This document shows positions 19,923 through 29,126 of a stretch of 64,000 nucleotides of DNA, in pieces; positions within the stretch are counted from its first letter, which is position 1, and every line of letters begins with the position of its first letter. The notes below the pieces were generated by a model. The model worked only from the letters and a program-made list of their open reading frames with translations, made no database searches and had not been told where the DNA came from. Origin of the DNA: Micavibrio sp. (GTDB lineage: Bacteria > Pseudomonadota > Alphaproteobacteria > Micavibrionales > UBA9664); the NCBI GenBank assembly GCA_002699085.1, contig PAAR01000016.1, positions 1 to 64,000 of the forward strand. Direction: 5' to 3'. The translations under genes and the position numbers were made by a program.

Positions 19923-20110
19923 TAGGCGGCGCTCCTTCTGCTTTGCTGGATAGTCCAGTCCACAATATCCTCGCGTCGGAAACGCCAAGCGGCACCGACT
20001 TTAAACCCTGGAATTTTTCCTTCCAGCGCAAAGCGATATGTCGTTTTCTCCGTCAGGCGCAGATATTCCGCCACCTCACGGATCGTCATAATGTCCGGCT
20101 CGTCCGTCAT
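19922..20110 (-). CDS. excisionase/AlpA-type HTH protein (HTH_17)
   Basis: DNA-binding protein of 62 residues with a MerR-like winged helix: MTIREVAEYLRLTEKTTYRF, GKIPGFKVGAAWRFRREDI, the classic HTH_17/excisionase pattern. It is the first gene of a three-gene minus-strand operon and is joined to the ATPase by a TAATG stop/start overlap. Small HTH_17 proteins act as excisionases or as transcription regulators. Here control of the RloC-like operon or a leftover of island mobility is possible. Confidence 0.75.
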   Translation of the reverse strand: MTDEPDIMTIREVAEYLRLTEKTTYRFALEGKIPGFKVGAAWRFRREDIVDWTIQQSRRSAA

Positions 20111-20261
20111 CGTAATCCTTCGGATAAAAAGGTTATGTTTGAGAAAATAAAGGAAGTGGCATGAAGGAGCAAGGTAAGAAGTTGAGATATCAAGAATATT
20201 TTACTTCGATGATGAATAGCCCAAAAGTAACTTAAAGACTTTTTTAGGCGAATAGTGTATT

Positions 20262-20663
20262 ATGAGATTTATGCGCAGAATAATGCTAGGATTTATGACG
20301 CTTTTGATGCTCACGCCTGTTTTGACGTGCGTAATGGCGTTTTGTCCGATGCAATCTGCGCAGGCTGCTGAGCCTAAACCCTGCCATCAAAGCGATGATG
20401 CACAAAAAGACGGCCAGAAATCAGGCCCGATGTTTGCGCTGGACTGTATGGGTGTTGATCTTTTCCAGTCCGATGTTCAAGCCGATCTAGTGCAACCTGA
20501 CCTATCCGTTGATCATATTGATTTCGCATGGGCAGACATTACACCTGACTATGGTTTCCTTTTGACATCCGGCCATTTTATTCGTGGGCCGCCTTTTGGT
20601 GCTAGCCCGCCCTATCTCAATAATCACGACCTTTATCTGACAACGCAGCGTCTGCGTATCTAA
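20262..20663 (+). CDS. Cys/Met-containing secreted protein heading the copper operon
   Basis: Protein of 133 residues with a strong signal peptide (RRIMLGFMTLLMLTPVLTCV... cleaved near SAQA). The mature part is short and acidic with CHQSDD and a further Cys (ALDCMG), and the C-terminus runs ...LTTQRLRI. No family name is certain. Similar small exported proteins head many metal RND operons and may bind metal ions in the periplasm. A second protein of the same type (signal peptide, Cys/His motif, basic C-terminus) heads the czc operon at 39681. It is 53 bp upstream of cusB. Confidence 0.6.
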   Translation: MRFMRRIMLGFMTLLMLTPVLTCVMAFCPMQSAQAAEPKPCHQSDDAQKDGQKSGPMFALDCMGVDLFQSDVQADLVQPDLSVDHIDFAWADITPDYGFLLTSGHFIRGPPFGASPPYLNNHDLYLTTQRLRI

Positions 20664-20716
20664 ACACGCTCTTTTCTTGACGGTTTTTCACGCCTTATAA
20701 GAAAGGATCTTTAGCT

Positions 20717-22072
20717 ATGCGTGTTTTATTTTTTACCTTAATTTTATTTGCCTTCGTGCCGGGAGCTATGGCGGCAGAAAACAGTTCTGCTGTCGCACAA
20801 AGCGAGGCGCAGGCTCATACCCATTATTGTCCAATGCATCCCGAAGAAACAGGAATGGAGGGCGATAATTGCCCGATCTGCGGTATGCATCTTGTTCCCA
20901 TGGAAGATAAAGCCATGGACATGGATGCCGAACATGAGCACGAAATGCATTCCCCCGCCGCACCCACAAAAGATGCTGATGGCCAACAGGTTTATATCTG
21001 CCCGATGCATCCCCATATTACGGGCGAAGAAGGCGATAATTGTCCGATTTGCGGTATGCATTTGGTGCCAAAGAATGAGGTCAGCGGGTCTCATGAAGGC
21101 CATGAAGACAAGCCGGAAGGTGCGTTTTTGATTGATCCGTCCTACATTCAGACGCTGGGGGTAAAAACGCACCAAGTTGCCCACCATGAATTTGGCCGAA
21201 ATATTCGTGCATTTGGTCGGGTAGCGCCTAGCACACGGATGGAATATGCTGTCGATGTTCGCACGAAGGGCTGGATTGTTGATCTGGCCGTTGATGCTGT
21301 CGGCGATACGGTCAAAAAAGGCGATCTGCTTTTCACCTATTACAGCCCGGATTTAATGAACGCCCAGTCAGATTTTCTGATTGGCTCGCGTGTAGGAAAT
21401 GCCGCGCAAAGACTGCGACTTTACGGCATGGATGATAAAGCGATTGCTGAGTTAAAAGAGCGCGGAAAATTTTTTGAAGAAACCCCGTTTTACGCAGTCG
21501 TTGATGGAACCGTCACGATGTTGAACGTGCGGAAAGGTGGACACGTGAATGAGGGTGGAAGTGTTTTAAAATTACAGGATTTTTCTAAGGTCTGGGTCAA
21601 TGCCGATGTTCCGATCCGGGACGTTCAGTTTTTAGAGGTGGGTGCGCCCGCAACAGTTACTATGCCTGAAACGGGCAAAGCGTACGAAACGAAAATAGAC
21701 TTTATCCATCCGGTGAATGACTCCAAAAGCCGGACGGTGCCTGTGCGCCTGATCCTCGATAATCCGGACGGCGCATTAAAGCCTGAGACCTATGTCGATG
21801 CGGCTTTTAGCGCCAACATAAAATCTCGATTAGCTGTGCCGAGTGAAGCCGTGCTTTACGGCAAAATGGGCGCTTATGTGATTGAGGATTTAGGCGATGG
21901 GTATTTCCGCCCGGTTATGGTGAAGACTGGGATAACAGCAGACGGACTGACAGAAATTACAAGAGGACTGTCTCACGGACAAACAATCGTGGAAACGGGG
22001 CAATTTATGCTGGATGCCGAAAGCAATCTGAAAGGCGGCATGGCCGCGATGGGGCATGATCATGGACAATAA
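20717..22072 (+). CDS. cusB: copper/silver RND periplasmic adaptor with two heavy-metal-binding modules
   Basis: Membrane-fusion protein of 451 residues with a signal peptide ending near AMAAE. It has two copies of the metal-binding module CPMHP...DNCPICGMHLVP, at about residues 36-56 and 94-113, separated by a Met/His-rich linker. After these come the usual adaptor domains: YSPDLMNAQSDF hairpin, lipoyl halves, beta-barrel. Two N-terminal modules rather than one is a mild peculiarity and would add periplasmic Cu/Ag capture. The 3' end overlaps cusA. Confidence 0.93.
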   Translation: MRVLFFTLILFAFVPGAMAAENSSAVAQSEAQAHTHYCPMHPEETGMEGDNCPICGMHLVPMEDKAMDMDAEHEHEMHSPAAPTKDADGQQVYICPMHPHITGEEGDNCPICGMHLVPKNEVSGSHEGHEDKPEGAFLIDPSYIQTLGVKTHQVAHHEFGRNIRAFGRVAPSTRMEYAVDVRTKGWIVDLAVDAVGDTVKKGDLLFTYYSPDLMNAQSDFLIGSRVGNAAQRLRLYGMDDKAIAELKERGKFFEETPFYAVVDGTVTMLNVRKGGHVNEGGSVLKLQDFSKVWVNADVPIRDVQFLEVGAPATVTMPETGKAYETKIDFIHPVNDSKSRTVPVRLILDNPDGALKPETYVDAAFSANIKSRLAVPSEAVLYGKMGAYVIEDLGDGYFRPVMVKTGITADGLTEITRGLSHGQTIVETGQFMLDAESNLKGGMAAMGHDHGQ

Positions 22073-25000
22073 TAATCACCTGCACGATCCGTCCAAAAGT
22101 TTTGCGGCCAAAATCATAGACTGGTCGGTGGCAAATCAGTTTTTTGTGATGCTAGGCGCTTTGGTCTTGCTGGTGGCAGGCATGGTGTCGGTTACCAAAA
22201 TTCCGCTGGATGCCATTCCCGATTTGTCGGATACGCAAGTTATCATCCGCACAGATTTCCCCGGACAGGCACCGCAGGTCATTGAGGATCAGATTACCTA
22301 TCCCCTTTCCACGCAGATGCTCTCCCTGCCGAAAACGAAGGTCGTGCGCGGTTTTTCGATGTTCGGGACAAGTTTTGTTTACATTATTTTTGAAGATAAC
22401 GTTGACATGTACTGGGCGCGCAGCCGAACGCTCGAATATCTTTCACAGGCGCGCGGCCTTTTACCCGAAGGGGTGGAGCCGGAACTGGGGCCGGATGCAA
22501 CAGGTGTGGGTTGGGTGTTTCAATATGCGCTGTTTGATAAAACAGGTCAGCACGATCTGTCTGAATTACGGAGTTTGCAGGACTGGTTTGTTCGCTTTGA
22601 GCTGGCTACCATTGACGGCGTGGCGGAAGTCGCCAGTGTCGGCGGGTTTGTCAAAGAATATCAGGTGCAGGTCGATCCGAATAAACTCCGCGCCTATGAT
22701 ATACCCTTACAAAAAGTGATTGAAGCCGTGCGCGGCGCCAATGCCGAAACAGGCGGACGGACGCTGGAAATGGCCGAGACGGAATATCTGATCCGTTCCT
22801 ACGGCTATGTGAATAAGCCGGAAGATTTAGCGCAAGCTGTTCTAAAAAGCGTGAACGGCACGCCGATTACGATTGGCGATGTGGCGCGTGTGGTGGAAGG
22901 GCCAGCGATCCGGCGCGGTATTACCGAACTTAATGGTGAGGGTGAAGCGGTCGGCGGGATTGTCGTGATGCGCCCCGGCGCGAATGCGCTTGATGTCATT
23001 CACAATGTCAAAGAACGTTTGGAAAGCGTACGGCAGGGATTGCCGGACGGCGTGGAACTCAAAGTCGTTTACGACCGCAGTAAGTTGATCGAAGGCTCGG
23101 TGGACTATCTCAAAGACAAGCTGATTGAAGAAAGCCTGATGGTTGCGCTGATTACCTTTCTTTTTCTGCTTCATGCCCGCAGTGCGCTTGTGGCCATTAT
23201 TACCATTCCGCTCGGCATTCTGGCGGCATTCATCATTATGAATGCGCAAGGGATTACAGCCAACATCATGTCGCTCGGCGGGATTGCCATTGCGATTGGC
23301 GCGATGGTTGATGCCTCGATTGTCATGGTTGAAAACGCACACCGGAAATTATCGGGGATGGCGGATGCTGGTAAAGAAGAAAAACAAAAAGCGCTGGTGC
23401 AGGCCGCCAAAGAGGTGGGGCCAGGGCTGTTTTTCTCATTGCTGATTATTACCGTTTCGTTCTTTCCCGTTTTCGCCCTGACCGGACAATCGGAACGTCT
23501 GTTTACGCCACTGGCTTTTACTAAAACCTACGCCATGGCGGCGGCGGCACTGTTATCGGTTACGGTTGTGCCTGTTCTTATGCTCTGGCTGATACGCGGG
23601 AAAATCAGGCGTGAGGATGAAAATCCGATCAACCGCTTTTTTATTGCTCTTTATAAGCCGTTTCTGAATGCGGCTTTAAAATGGCGCAAGACAACGATTG
23701 TTTTGGCACTGGCCGCGCTGATCTCGACAGCGTTTCCGGCGTCAAAGTTGGGCAGTGAATTTATGCCACCGCTTTATGAAGGCGGGCTGCTCTATATGCC
23801 GATGACTTTGCCGGGGGTTTCTCCGGCTAAAGCGCGGGAGATATTGCAGGTTACCAATCGCCAATTGATGCAAGCCCCGGAAATCGAGCATGTCTTTGGT
23901 AAAGCCGGACGGGCAAACACGGCAACCGACCCTGCGCCGCTGGCCATGATTGAAACATGGATTGAACTCAAACCACGCGACCAATGGCGCGCAGGTATGA
24001 CGCCGCAAAAACTGATTGCGGACCTCAATGAGCGTGTCGGCCTGCCGGGCATGATGGATAGCTGGGGCTATCCGATTAAAATTCGTCTGGATATGTTGAC
24101 CACAGGTATTCGCACGCCTGTAGGCATCAAGATTGCCGGATCGGACTTGCAGGAAATTGACCGCATCGCCAAAGAGGTGGAAGGACGTGCCAAAGACGTG
24201 CCTGGCACACGCAGTGCCATTGCCGACCGTGTTGTTGGCGGGAAATATATCGAGATTATCCCAGACCGCCGCAAACTTGCCCGCTATGGCATTGCCCTGA
24301 AAACCGTGCAACAGGTTATCCAGACCGCGCTCGGTGGCATGCAGCTTGATGAGGCGGTGGAAGGGCGTGAGCGTTATCCGATTATGCTGCGTTATGACCG
24401 CCCCTACCGCGAGCATATCAACGATCTGGATAATATTCTGGTCAGTAGTCCGAATGGAGCGCATATTCCACTGGCTGATCTGGCCGATATCCGTATCGCC
24501 GAGGGGCCGTCGATGATCAAATCTGAAGATGCGCGCCTGAACGGCTGGGTGTTCGTGGATATTGAGGATCGGGATATCGGGTCTTATATAGCAGATCTGC
24601 AAGAAGCCCTTAAAACGCTGGATTTACCGCAAGGCTACACACTGAAATTTTCCGGTCAGTTTGAACAAATGCAGGAAGCCAATGAACGATTAAAAATCGC
24701 TGTTCCGGCGACGATTTTGATCATCCTCACATTGTTGTACCTGCATTTTGGCCGTTGGGATCGCACAATCCTGATTATGCTGTCCGTGCCGTTCGGGATT
24801 ACCGGCGGCGTATGGTGGCTATGGCTGGCAGGGTATAACCTTTCAGTGGCTGTGGCCGTCGGCTTTATTGCACTGGCCGGGATTGCCGTAGAAACCGCCA
24901 TCGTGATGCTCATTTATATCGATCATGAAATGCGTGAGCACTGGCCCGATACATTTGAAGGTTTGCTAGAAAATGTGCGCCATGGCGCCATTCAGAGGCT

Positions 25001-25217
25001 CCGCCCGAAACTGATGACGGTCAGTACAATCATCCTCGGCCTGATCCCGATCTTCCTGACGGATGGGCCAGGATCGGATGTCATGCGCCGGATTGCCCTG
25101 CCGATGGTCGGCGGTATGGTCAGCACACTTGTTTTAACATTAATCCTGATCCCTGTACTCTACGCTGTGTATATGCAATGGAAACTGAAATTACCTTTAA
25201 AAGAAGAAAGGACTTAA
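22062..25217 (+). CDS. cusA: copper/silver RND efflux pump (HME, CusA type)
   Basis: Heavy-metal RND pump of about 1051 residues. Two ATGs, 22056 and 22062, are in frame inside the end of cusB; the second is better spaced from GGGG at 22051. TM4 reads IAIGAMVDASIVMVENAHRK with a single Asp. TM10 reads IALAGIAVETAIVMLIYID, the Cus-type glutamate signature, which separates it from CzcA-like pumps. It exports Cu(I)/Ag(I) from periplasm and cytoplasm with CusB and the channel encoded at 25806. Confidence 0.93.
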   Translation: MDNNNHLHDPSKSFAAKIIDWSVANQFFVMLGALVLLVAGMVSVTKIPLDAIPDLSDTQVIIRTDFPGQAPQVIEDQITYPLSTQMLSLPKTKVVRGFSMFGTSFVYIIFEDNVDMYWARSRTLEYLSQARGLLPEGVEPELGPDATGVGWVFQYALFDKTGQHDLSELRSLQDWFVRFELATIDGVAEVASVGGFVKEYQVQVDPNKLRAYDIPLQKVIEAVRGANAETGGRTLEMAETEYLIRSYGYVNKPEDLAQAVLKSVNGTPITIGDVARVVEGPAIRRGITELNGEGEAVGGIVVMRPGANALDVIHNVKERLESVRQGLPDGVELKVVYDRSKLIEGSVDYLKDKLIEESLMVALITFLFLLHARSALVAIITIPLGILAAFIIMNAQGITANIMSLGGIAIAIGAMVDASIVMVENAHRKLSGMADAGKEEKQKALVQAAKEVGPGLFFSLLIITVSFFPVFALTGQSERLFTPLAFTKTYAMAAAALLSVTVVPVLMLWLIRGKIRREDENPINRFFIALYKPFLNAALKWRKTTIVLALAALISTAFPASKLGSEFMPPLYEGGLLYMPMTLPGVSPAKAREILQVTNRQLMQAPEIEHVFGKAGRANTATDPAPLAMIETWIELKPRDQWRAGMTPQKLIADLNERVGLPGMMDSWGYPIKIRLDMLTTGIRTPVGIKIAGSDLQEIDRIAKEVEGRAKDVPGTRSAIADRVVGGKYIEIIPDRRKLARYGIALKTVQQVIQTALGGMQLDEAVEGRERYPIMLRYDRPYREHINDLDNILVSSPNGAHIPLADLADIRIAEGPSMIKSEDARLNGWVFVDIEDRDIGSYIADLQEALKTLDLPQGYTLKFSGQFEQMQEANERLKIAVPATILIILTLLYLHFGRWDRTILIMLSVPFGITGGVWWLWLAGYNLSVAVAVGFIALAGIAVETAIVMLIYIDHEMREHWPDTFEGLLENVRHGAIQRLRPKLMTVSTIILGLIPIFLTDGPGSDVMRRIALPMVGGMVSTLVLTLILIPVLYAVYMQWKLKLPLKEERT

Positions 25218-25220
25218 GCA

Positions 25221-25787
25221 ATGATGGACATGAACATAGAAATCATTCCCAACTATCACCCGATTTTCGTGCATTTCACGATTGGCTTGCTGAGTGTTTC
25301 AGGGCTTTTGTATCTGCTGGGAAGTATCCTTAAAAAAGAAAACCTGTTTATAGCTGCGCGGTGGAATTTATGGATTGGTGCGGTTCTTACTGTCGGTACA
25401 GTGATTGCCGGATTTGATGCTTATAACACGGTCGGACATGATGCAGCTTCACACGCCGCTATGACAGATCATAAAAATTGGGCGCTGCCGACTGCCGGAA
25501 TATTTTTAGCCTTAGCTGTATGGGCCGCCTGTAAACAACGCGGTGCTAAAGCGGTTAGTCCTATATTTGTAGGTATTATTGTTCTGGCCTCGGTCTTGCT
25601 AGCCGTGACCGGATATAAAGGCGGCGAAGTTGTTTATCGTCATGGCACAGGGGTTATGAGCCTTCCTGAGATTCAGGGTGATGGTGGCCATGGTAGTCAT
25701 GATCACGGCGGTGCACGCGATCACCACGAGGCCGAAAAACAACCACAGCAGGAAGATGAGCATGATCACAGTGCTCATGAGCATTAA
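25221..25787 (+). CDS. DUF2231 membrane protein with His-rich tail
   Basis: Protein of 188 residues with four hydrophobic segments. The N-terminus (IIPNYHPIFVHFTIGLLSVSG) is the DUF2231 hallmark, with HP and H residues that could bind haem or metal. The C-terminal 35 residues are mostly His, Asp, Gly and Glu (HGSHDHGGARDHHEAE) and would bind metal. It lies 3 bp after cusA inside the operon. DUF2231 proteins are frequent neighbours of Cu-efflux genes; the biochemical role is unknown. Confidence 0.8.
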   Translation: MMDMNIEIIPNYHPIFVHFTIGLLSVSGLLYLLGSILKKENLFIAARWNLWIGAVLTVGTVIAGFDAYNTVGHDAASHAAMTDHKNWALPTAGIFLALAVWAACKQRGAKAVSPIFVGIIVLASVLLAVTGYKGGEVVYRHGTGVMSLPEIQGDGGHGSHDHGGARDHHEAEKQPQQEDEHDHSAHEH

Positions 25788-25805
25788 ATTTGAAGGATTA
25801 TCCAG

Positions 25806-27176
25806 ATGAATAATTTTACAAAACTCGTATCTATATCAACAACGCTTTTGTTATTAGCAGGCTGCTCCATGACGCCGGACTATCAAAGACCGGAAGTAGA
25901 AACACCTGCCTGGCAAAGTGCGCAGAGCATTCAAAATACTGAAATCGCCGCCGATTGGTGGACGGGGGTTGAAAGCACAGAATTAAATGCCCTGATTGAG
26001 CGTGCACTTAAAAATAACAACAATCTGCAAGCCTCGCTTCAACGCATTGAACAGGCGCGGGCCGATTTAAAAGTTGCAGGCGCTTCATTGCTTCCCTCGG
26101 CGGATGTGACGGCGAGTTACATGAGTGGTTCTACCCAAGCCATGAATATTACCGATATGCGCAATAAAGGCATTCCCGAATACACGGCGGATATCGGCAT
26201 ATCCTATGAGCTGGATTTATTTGGAGCCAACCGCGCAAAAGCGGACGCTGCGGAAGGGCGGCTTCTTAGCTCTACTTACCGGCATGATGCGTTGGCGCTC
26301 GTAATTATGGGGGATGTGGCGCAGAATTATTTCAATGTCCTGAATTTAAAAGAACGCGTGCGTATTGCCAAAGATAATTTTCGCACGAGCAAAGATTTGC
26401 TGGATGTAGCCGAGGCGCGTTTTCAAACTGGAGCACGCACGCAGCTCGATATAACACGTCAGGAAACGCAAGTAGCCAGAGCCAAGGCGGCTGTTACAGC
26501 ATTAGAGCAGGAACTGGCTTTGGCGCAAAACGCGCTGGCGGTGCTGGTCGGTGAGCCGCCACAGAGCTTTAATGTTGGTGATGAAAATATAAACGGCCTT
26601 CATCTTCCCGATCCGGCGGCCTTGCAACCTGCCGCATTTTTGGAGCGCAGGCCGGATGTCAAAAGCATGGAGGCTATGCTTATTGCTGCAAATGCCGATA
26701 TTGGCGCAGCACGGGCCGCGTTTTATCCATCCGTCAATATCGGCCCCAGCCTATTGCTGGCCGCGAACCCATCAGCTTCTGCACTGACTTTGGCTGGATC
26801 GATTATTGCTCCCATTTTTCAAGGTGGCCGCCTGGAAGGCAATCTGGACCGCGTGACTGCCCGCCAAAAAGAGCTGGCGGAGAATTATCAGCAAACGATT
26901 TTGGTTGCGTTTCAGGAAGCTGAAAATGCCATGACAAAAGTGCAAAAGACACAGGAACGGGAGCAAGCCTTAAAGCAGGCTGTGAGTAAAGCACGAAAAG
27001 CGTATGATATTGCCGAACAACAATATTCCTTAAGCGTTATAGAGTTTCAGGATGTTTTGGATGCACAGCGCACTCTGCTAGAGTCCGAAGATCAGCATGA
27101 ACGGGCACGATACGAAACACTGGCTGCGCGCATAGAATTATTCAAAGCTATGGGCGGCGGGTGGAAAGAAGAATAG
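25806..27176 (+). CDS. cusC: outer-membrane efflux channel, NodT/CusC family lipoprotein
   Basis: Outer-membrane factor of 456 residues with lipobox LLLAGCSMTPDYQRP. It has the YELDLFGANRAKADAAEGR motif of repeat one and LERRPDVKSMEAMLIAANAD of repeat two. It completes the CusCBA tripartite pump, although here it comes after cusA and the DUF2231 gene rather than first. It starts 18 bp after the DUF2231 stop codon. Confidence 0.93.
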   Translation: MNNFTKLVSISTTLLLLAGCSMTPDYQRPEVETPAWQSAQSIQNTEIAADWWTGVESTELNALIERALKNNNNLQASLQRIEQARADLKVAGASLLPSADVTASYMSGSTQAMNITDMRNKGIPEYTADIGISYELDLFGANRAKADAAEGRLLSSTYRHDALALVIMGDVAQNYFNVLNLKERVRIAKDNFRTSKDLLDVAEARFQTGARTQLDITRQETQVARAKAAVTALEQELALAQNALAVLVGEPPQSFNVGDENINGLHLPDPAALQPAAFLERRPDVKSMEAMLIAANADIGAARAAFYPSVNIGPSLLLAANPSASALTLAGSIIAPIFQGGRLEGNLDRVTARQKELAENYQQTILVAFQEAENAMTKVQKTQEREQALKQAVSKARKAYDIAEQQYSLSVIEFQDVLDAQRTLLESEDQHERARYETLAARIELFKAMGGGWKEE

Positions 27177-27194
27177 AATATAAGGAGAATATGC

Positions 27195-27533
27195 ATGTTT
27201 TTTACCGCAGCAAAAATAACAATCGCCGCATTGGTGATCGCGTTCGCCTCATGGCTGTCCGGCAAGAAGCCGGAGCTGGCCGGGTTTATCACGGCCCTGC
27301 CGCTGGTGTCCATTCTGGCGATTGCCTTTTCTTACATGCAGCATCATGACACCGCTATTTCGGCGCAATATGCCCGCAGCATTATTCTGGCCGTGCCGGT
27401 GTCCTGGCTGTTTTTCGCGCCGTTTTTCTTTACTGAGAAATGGGGCACAGGGTTCTGGGCGAGCTATGTTGTAGGATTGGCGCTTTTGGTCGTGGGCTAT
27501 TTCCTGCATCAACAAATCATGCGCTTTTTTTAG
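27195..27533 (+). CDS. small membrane protein, DUF3147-like
   Basis: Protein of 112 residues with four hydrophobic segments and very few charges. Features are KKPELAGFITALPLVSILAI after the first helix and WASYVVGLALLVVGYFL at the end. The GFxTALPLxSxLA stretch resembles DUF3147. AAGGAG stands just before the ATG at 27195. Role in the copper operon unknown. Confidence 0.65.
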   Translation: MFFTAAKITIAALVIAFASWLSGKKPELAGFITALPLVSILAIAFSYMQHHDTAISAQYARSIILAVPVSWLFFAPFFFTEKWGTGFWASYVVGLALLVVGYFLHQQIMRFF

Positions 27534-27546
27534 AAAGGAAACAGAA

Positions 27547-27792
27547 ATGTCTCATCATCACGATAAAAGTTGTACTCATCAGCATAAAGGCTTGTTGGCT
27601 TTTATGCTGTCATGGAAGGGCGTGGCGCTGATTTTGGCTTTAGCCGGAGTTAGCTATTACCTTCTTACACAGCACCTGGAACATCTGGCTGTGGCCTTGC
27701 CGTATCTGATTCTGCTGGCCTGCCCTCTCATGCACATATTTGGGCATGGTCATGGCGGACATGGAGCACATAACAAGGAGGACAAGGAATGA
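27547..27792 (+). CDS. DUF2933 membrane protein, His-rich
   Basis: Protein of 81 residues. The cytoplasmic N-terminus is His-rich (MSHHHDKSCTHQHKG). Two transmembrane helices follow, then the DUF2933 signature PYLILLACPLMHIFGHGHGG. The AGGAAAC site precedes the ATG at 27547. DUF2933 proteins are common companions of copper and mercury resistance genes. The Cys-Pro-Leu-Met-His cluster and His tail suggest metal handling at the membrane. The next gene starts inside its stop codon (ATGA). Confidence 0.8.
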   Translation: MSHHHDKSCTHQHKGLLAFMLSWKGVALILALAGVSYYLLTQHLEHLAVALPYLILLACPLMHIFGHGHGGHGAHNKEDKE

Positions 27793-29126
27793 GCCATAAC
27801 CATGACCGATCAGCAAAATATAAAGAAAACAGCCTGACTTTGACCGGGGCGGTTGCTATGGGAACGGGCGTCATGATCGGGGCCGGGATATTTGCCCTGA
27901 CCGGACAAGTGGCGGAACTGGCGCGGGAATGGTTCCCACTGGCTTTTCTGGCGGCAGCGGTCATTACGGGCTTTAGCGCTTATTCTTACGTGAAAATGTC
28001 GAATGCTTATCCATCCGCAGGCGGCATAGCGATGTTCTTAGAGAAAGCCTACGGCAAAACCTTTATGACAGCAGGCTGCGCTTTGCTCATGTATTTTTCC
28101 ATGGTGATCAATGAAAGCCTTGTTGCGCGAACCTTCGGCACATATACGCTTCAGTTATTTGATGTTGAAAAAGGCAGTTGGCTTGTTCCGGCGCTTGGGG
28201 TCGGACTTTTATTTTTTGCCTTTATCGTGAATATTCTGGGTAACAAATTTATTCAGACATTTTCATTCTTTATGGCTTTTATCAAAATCGGGGGTCTGGC
28301 TCTATTGGCTGTTGGCGGCCTCTGGGCATCCGGCTTTGATTTTGAAAGCATTTCAGTTGCGCCTGAGAATACAACGGCCAGTGGCTTTTTAGGGGCGGTT
28401 GCGCTCGGCATTTTGGCCTATAAGGGCTTTACCACCATCACCAACAGCGGCGGTGAAATTAAAAATCCCCATCAAAATGTGGGACGGGCGATTATTATCT
28501 CTATTGGGATTTGTATTGCCGTTTATATGCTTGTTGCTTTTGCCGTTGGCGGGAATTTGACGATTGATGAAATCGTACAGGCTAAAGACTATGCATTGGC
28601 GGAAGCTGCGCGCCCTGCTTACGGGCAATATGGTTTATGGATTACAGTCGGATTTGCGATTGTGGCCACTGTTTCCGGCGTAATCGCAAGCGTATTTGCA
28701 GTATCACGTATGTTGGCCATGCTCACTGACATGAAATTAGTGCCGCACAGTCATTTCGGCATGCCGGGCGATATTCAAAAACACACATTGGTCTATACGA
28801 TTGTACTGGCCATGTTATTGACGGTGTTTTTTGATCTTAGCCGGATTGCCTCACTTGGAGCAATTTTTTATATCATCATGGATATTGCCATTCATTGGGG
28901 TGTTTTTCGATATCTAAGAAAAGAAATTAATGCCAATGCCTTCATTCTTATCACGGCAATTATTCTCGATGTGATTGTATTGGGCGCTTTTCTGATCGTG
29001 AAAGCGCAAAGCGATATACTGGTTATCTATGTCGCGCTGGCGGGTATGGCAATAATATTCGCTGGGGAACGGTTATTTTTAAGACACTACTCAACAGAAA
29101 ACGAAGGAGAGCCTCATGGGACATGA
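27789..29126 (+). CDS. APC-superfamily permease within the copper operon
   Basis: Twelve-TM transporter of 445 residues. The N-terminus has [20 protein letters not shown], the TM1 signature of amino acid/polyamine/organocation permeases (GxGxxIGAGIF). A glycine-rich YPSAGG follows in TM2, and [23 protein letters not shown] lies in the middle. It is fused to the operon on both sides by overlaps (ATGA with DUF2933, 11 bp with copA). The substrate cannot be read; an amino acid or amine that chelates copper is one possibility. A His-containing N-terminus (MSHNHD) echoes the preceding gene. Confidence 0.88.
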   Translation: MSHNHDRSAKYKENSLTLTGAVAMGTGVMIGAGIFALTGQVAELAREWFPLAFLAAAVITGFSAYSYVKMSNAYPSAGGIAMFLEKAYGKTFMTAGCALLMYFSMVINESLVARTFGTYTLQLFDVEKGSWLVPALGVGLLFFAFIVNILGNKFIQTFSFFMAFIKIGGLALLAVGGLWASGFDFESISVAPENTTASGFLGAVALGILAYKGFTTITNSGGEIKNPHQNVGRAIIISIGICIAVYMLVAFAVGGNLTIDEIVQAKDYALAEAARPAYGQYGLWITVGFAIVATVSGVIASVFAVSRMLAMLTDMKLVPHSHFGMPGDIQKHTLVYTIVLAMLLTVFFDLSRIASLGAIFYIIMDIAIHWGVFRYLRKEINANAFILITAIILDVIVLGAFLIVKAQSDILVIYVALAGMAIIFAGERLFLRHYSTENEGEPHGT

